Source: Flavobacteriaceae bacterium UBA3611 (GTDB lineage Bacteria; Bacteroidota; Bacteroidia; Flavobacteriales; Flavobacteriaceae). From it: a stretch of DNA of 64,000 nt. Under the pieces are notes generated by a model. That model was not told the origin of the DNA. It saw only the letters and a list, made by a program, of their open reading frames with translations, and searched no databases. Below are positions 63,465 through 64,000 of this stretch, in pieces. The number at the start of each line of letters is the position of its first letter. The stretch's first letter is position 1. The stretch is taken from positions 62,001 to 126,000 of the forward strand of contig DFLU01000006.1 in the NCBI GenBank assembly GCA_002375495.1, in the 5' to 3' direction. The translations under genes were made by a program, and so were the position numbers.

Positions 63465-64000
63465 ATGGAGTTGCCAAAAACACATTCTGAAAACAATGAC
63501 GTGAGTATTAAAGAATACTTACTAAAATATGTTCGATATTGGTATTTTTTTGTGATTGCCATTACAATCGCACTGGTAGGGGCATACGTTTACCTTCGAT
63601 ATACGATTCCATTATACAGCACACAGGCCACAATTGTGATTAAAGATGACAGCAGTGGTGGAGATTTAGGGAATCTGTCGCCATTCTCTGGGGCTGTAGG
63701 ATTTACTGGTTTTCGAAAGAACATGATAGAAGATGAATTGGAAATCTTCCGTTCGAAACGAATTGTGACTGAAACAGTAAAAAAATTAAAACTCAATATT
63801 ACCTATGAAACTATAGGTACTATAATAACCTCTGAAAATTATGAACAACGCCCATTTGTGGTTCAGTTTATAAATTTCAACGACAGCTTAAAGACGAATC
63901 GTATTCCTAAACTTTTTTTCAAACTGATTTCTGATAGGGAATTTACAGTTTCAGATGAAAATAAGACCTTTTCAAAGCAATCAGTTTTTGGCGAGCGTAT
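63465..64000 (+). CDS. Wzc/Wzz-type chain-length and tyrosine-kinase protein (partial)
   Basis: The frame begins MELPKTHSENNDVSIKEYLL and stays open to the window end (178 complete codons). A first membrane span (YFFVIAITIALVGAYVYL) is followed by the Wzz segment YSTQATIVIKDD and MIEDELEIFRSKRIVTETV. This is the N-terminal part of polysaccharide co-polymerases. The kinase domain expected in Wzc-type proteins would lie outside the window, so its presence is not shown. Confidence 0.88.
   Translation, partial: MELPKTHSENNDVSIKEYLLKYVRYWYFFVIAITIALVGAYVYLRYTIPLYSTQATIVIKDDSSGGDLGNLSPFSGAVGFTGFRKNMIEDELEIFRSKRIVTETVKKLKLNITYETIGTIITSENYEQRPFVVQFINFNDSLKTNRIPKLFFKLISDREFTVSDENKTFSKQSVFGER

Overview
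The window looks like chromosomal DNA of a marine-type member of the Flavobacteriaceae (Bacteroidota). The support is in the sequence: many genes are preceded by the Bacteroidota -7 box TAnnTTTG and lack strong Shine-Dalgarno sequences; a secreted protein begins its mature part with the QVGINT-type motif common in flavobacterial surface proteins; there is a fused alpha/beta 2-oxoacid dehydrogenase E1; and TTG/GTG starts and lipoboxes are frequent. No rRNA, tRNA, insertion sequence, prophage or CRISPR array was seen. The species cannot be named from this window alone.

Layout. Positions 1-31060 are mostly core and housekeeping genes, largely on the minus strand. In order they are: a truncated YadA-head-like surface protein; a TPR sensor kinase with a NarL-type regulator; an NAD(P)-binding oxidoreductase; a HupE-like membrane protein with a histidine-rich DUF4198-like partner; asparagine synthetase B; a PepSY-like secreted protein; the fused E1; a degenerate M1-peptidase-like outer-membrane protein; a LOG-family protein; UvrA; a gamma-glutamyltransferase with an AcpH-like phosphodiesterase; GlmM; an LpxL-like acyltransferase; a rhomboid protease; a TlpA-like lipoprotein; a GAF-domain protein; and an HD-plus-PycTM-like membrane protein. 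Positions 31200-38603 hold two tandem, paralogous lipoproteins of about 1,230 residues that join a metallophosphatase domain to an Omp85-type barrel. In the second copy nearly all the phosphatase metal ligands are gone. A lipoprotein and Dps follow.

From 40202 to the window end everything is on the plus strand and very tightly packed, often with 1-8 bp overlaps. It reads as one sulfated exopolysaccharide or capsule locus. cysQ, a DUF2061 protein, cysC, cysD and cysN make PAPS and clear PAP, and no PAPS reductase or sulfite reductase is present. They run directly into a pyruvyl transferase, a flippase, a GT2, a PAPS-type sulfotransferase, a second flippase, several GT4 glycosyltransferases, an O-antigen ligase/polymerase-like protein, a CapK-like ligase, a GNAT protein, a polysaccharide deacetylase, a PglC/PglD/PglE/PglF-like set for a diacetamido-trideoxy primer sugar, and the Wza-like and Wzc-like export proteins. 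The last is cut by the window edge.

The most striking non-coding element is upstream of asnB. A 16-codon leader peptide with seven consecutive asparagine codons is followed by a strong intrinsic terminator, and an 8-bp segment just after the leader stop codon can pair with the terminator's left arm. This has every element of a ribosome-mediated transcription attenuator sensing charged tRNA-Asn.
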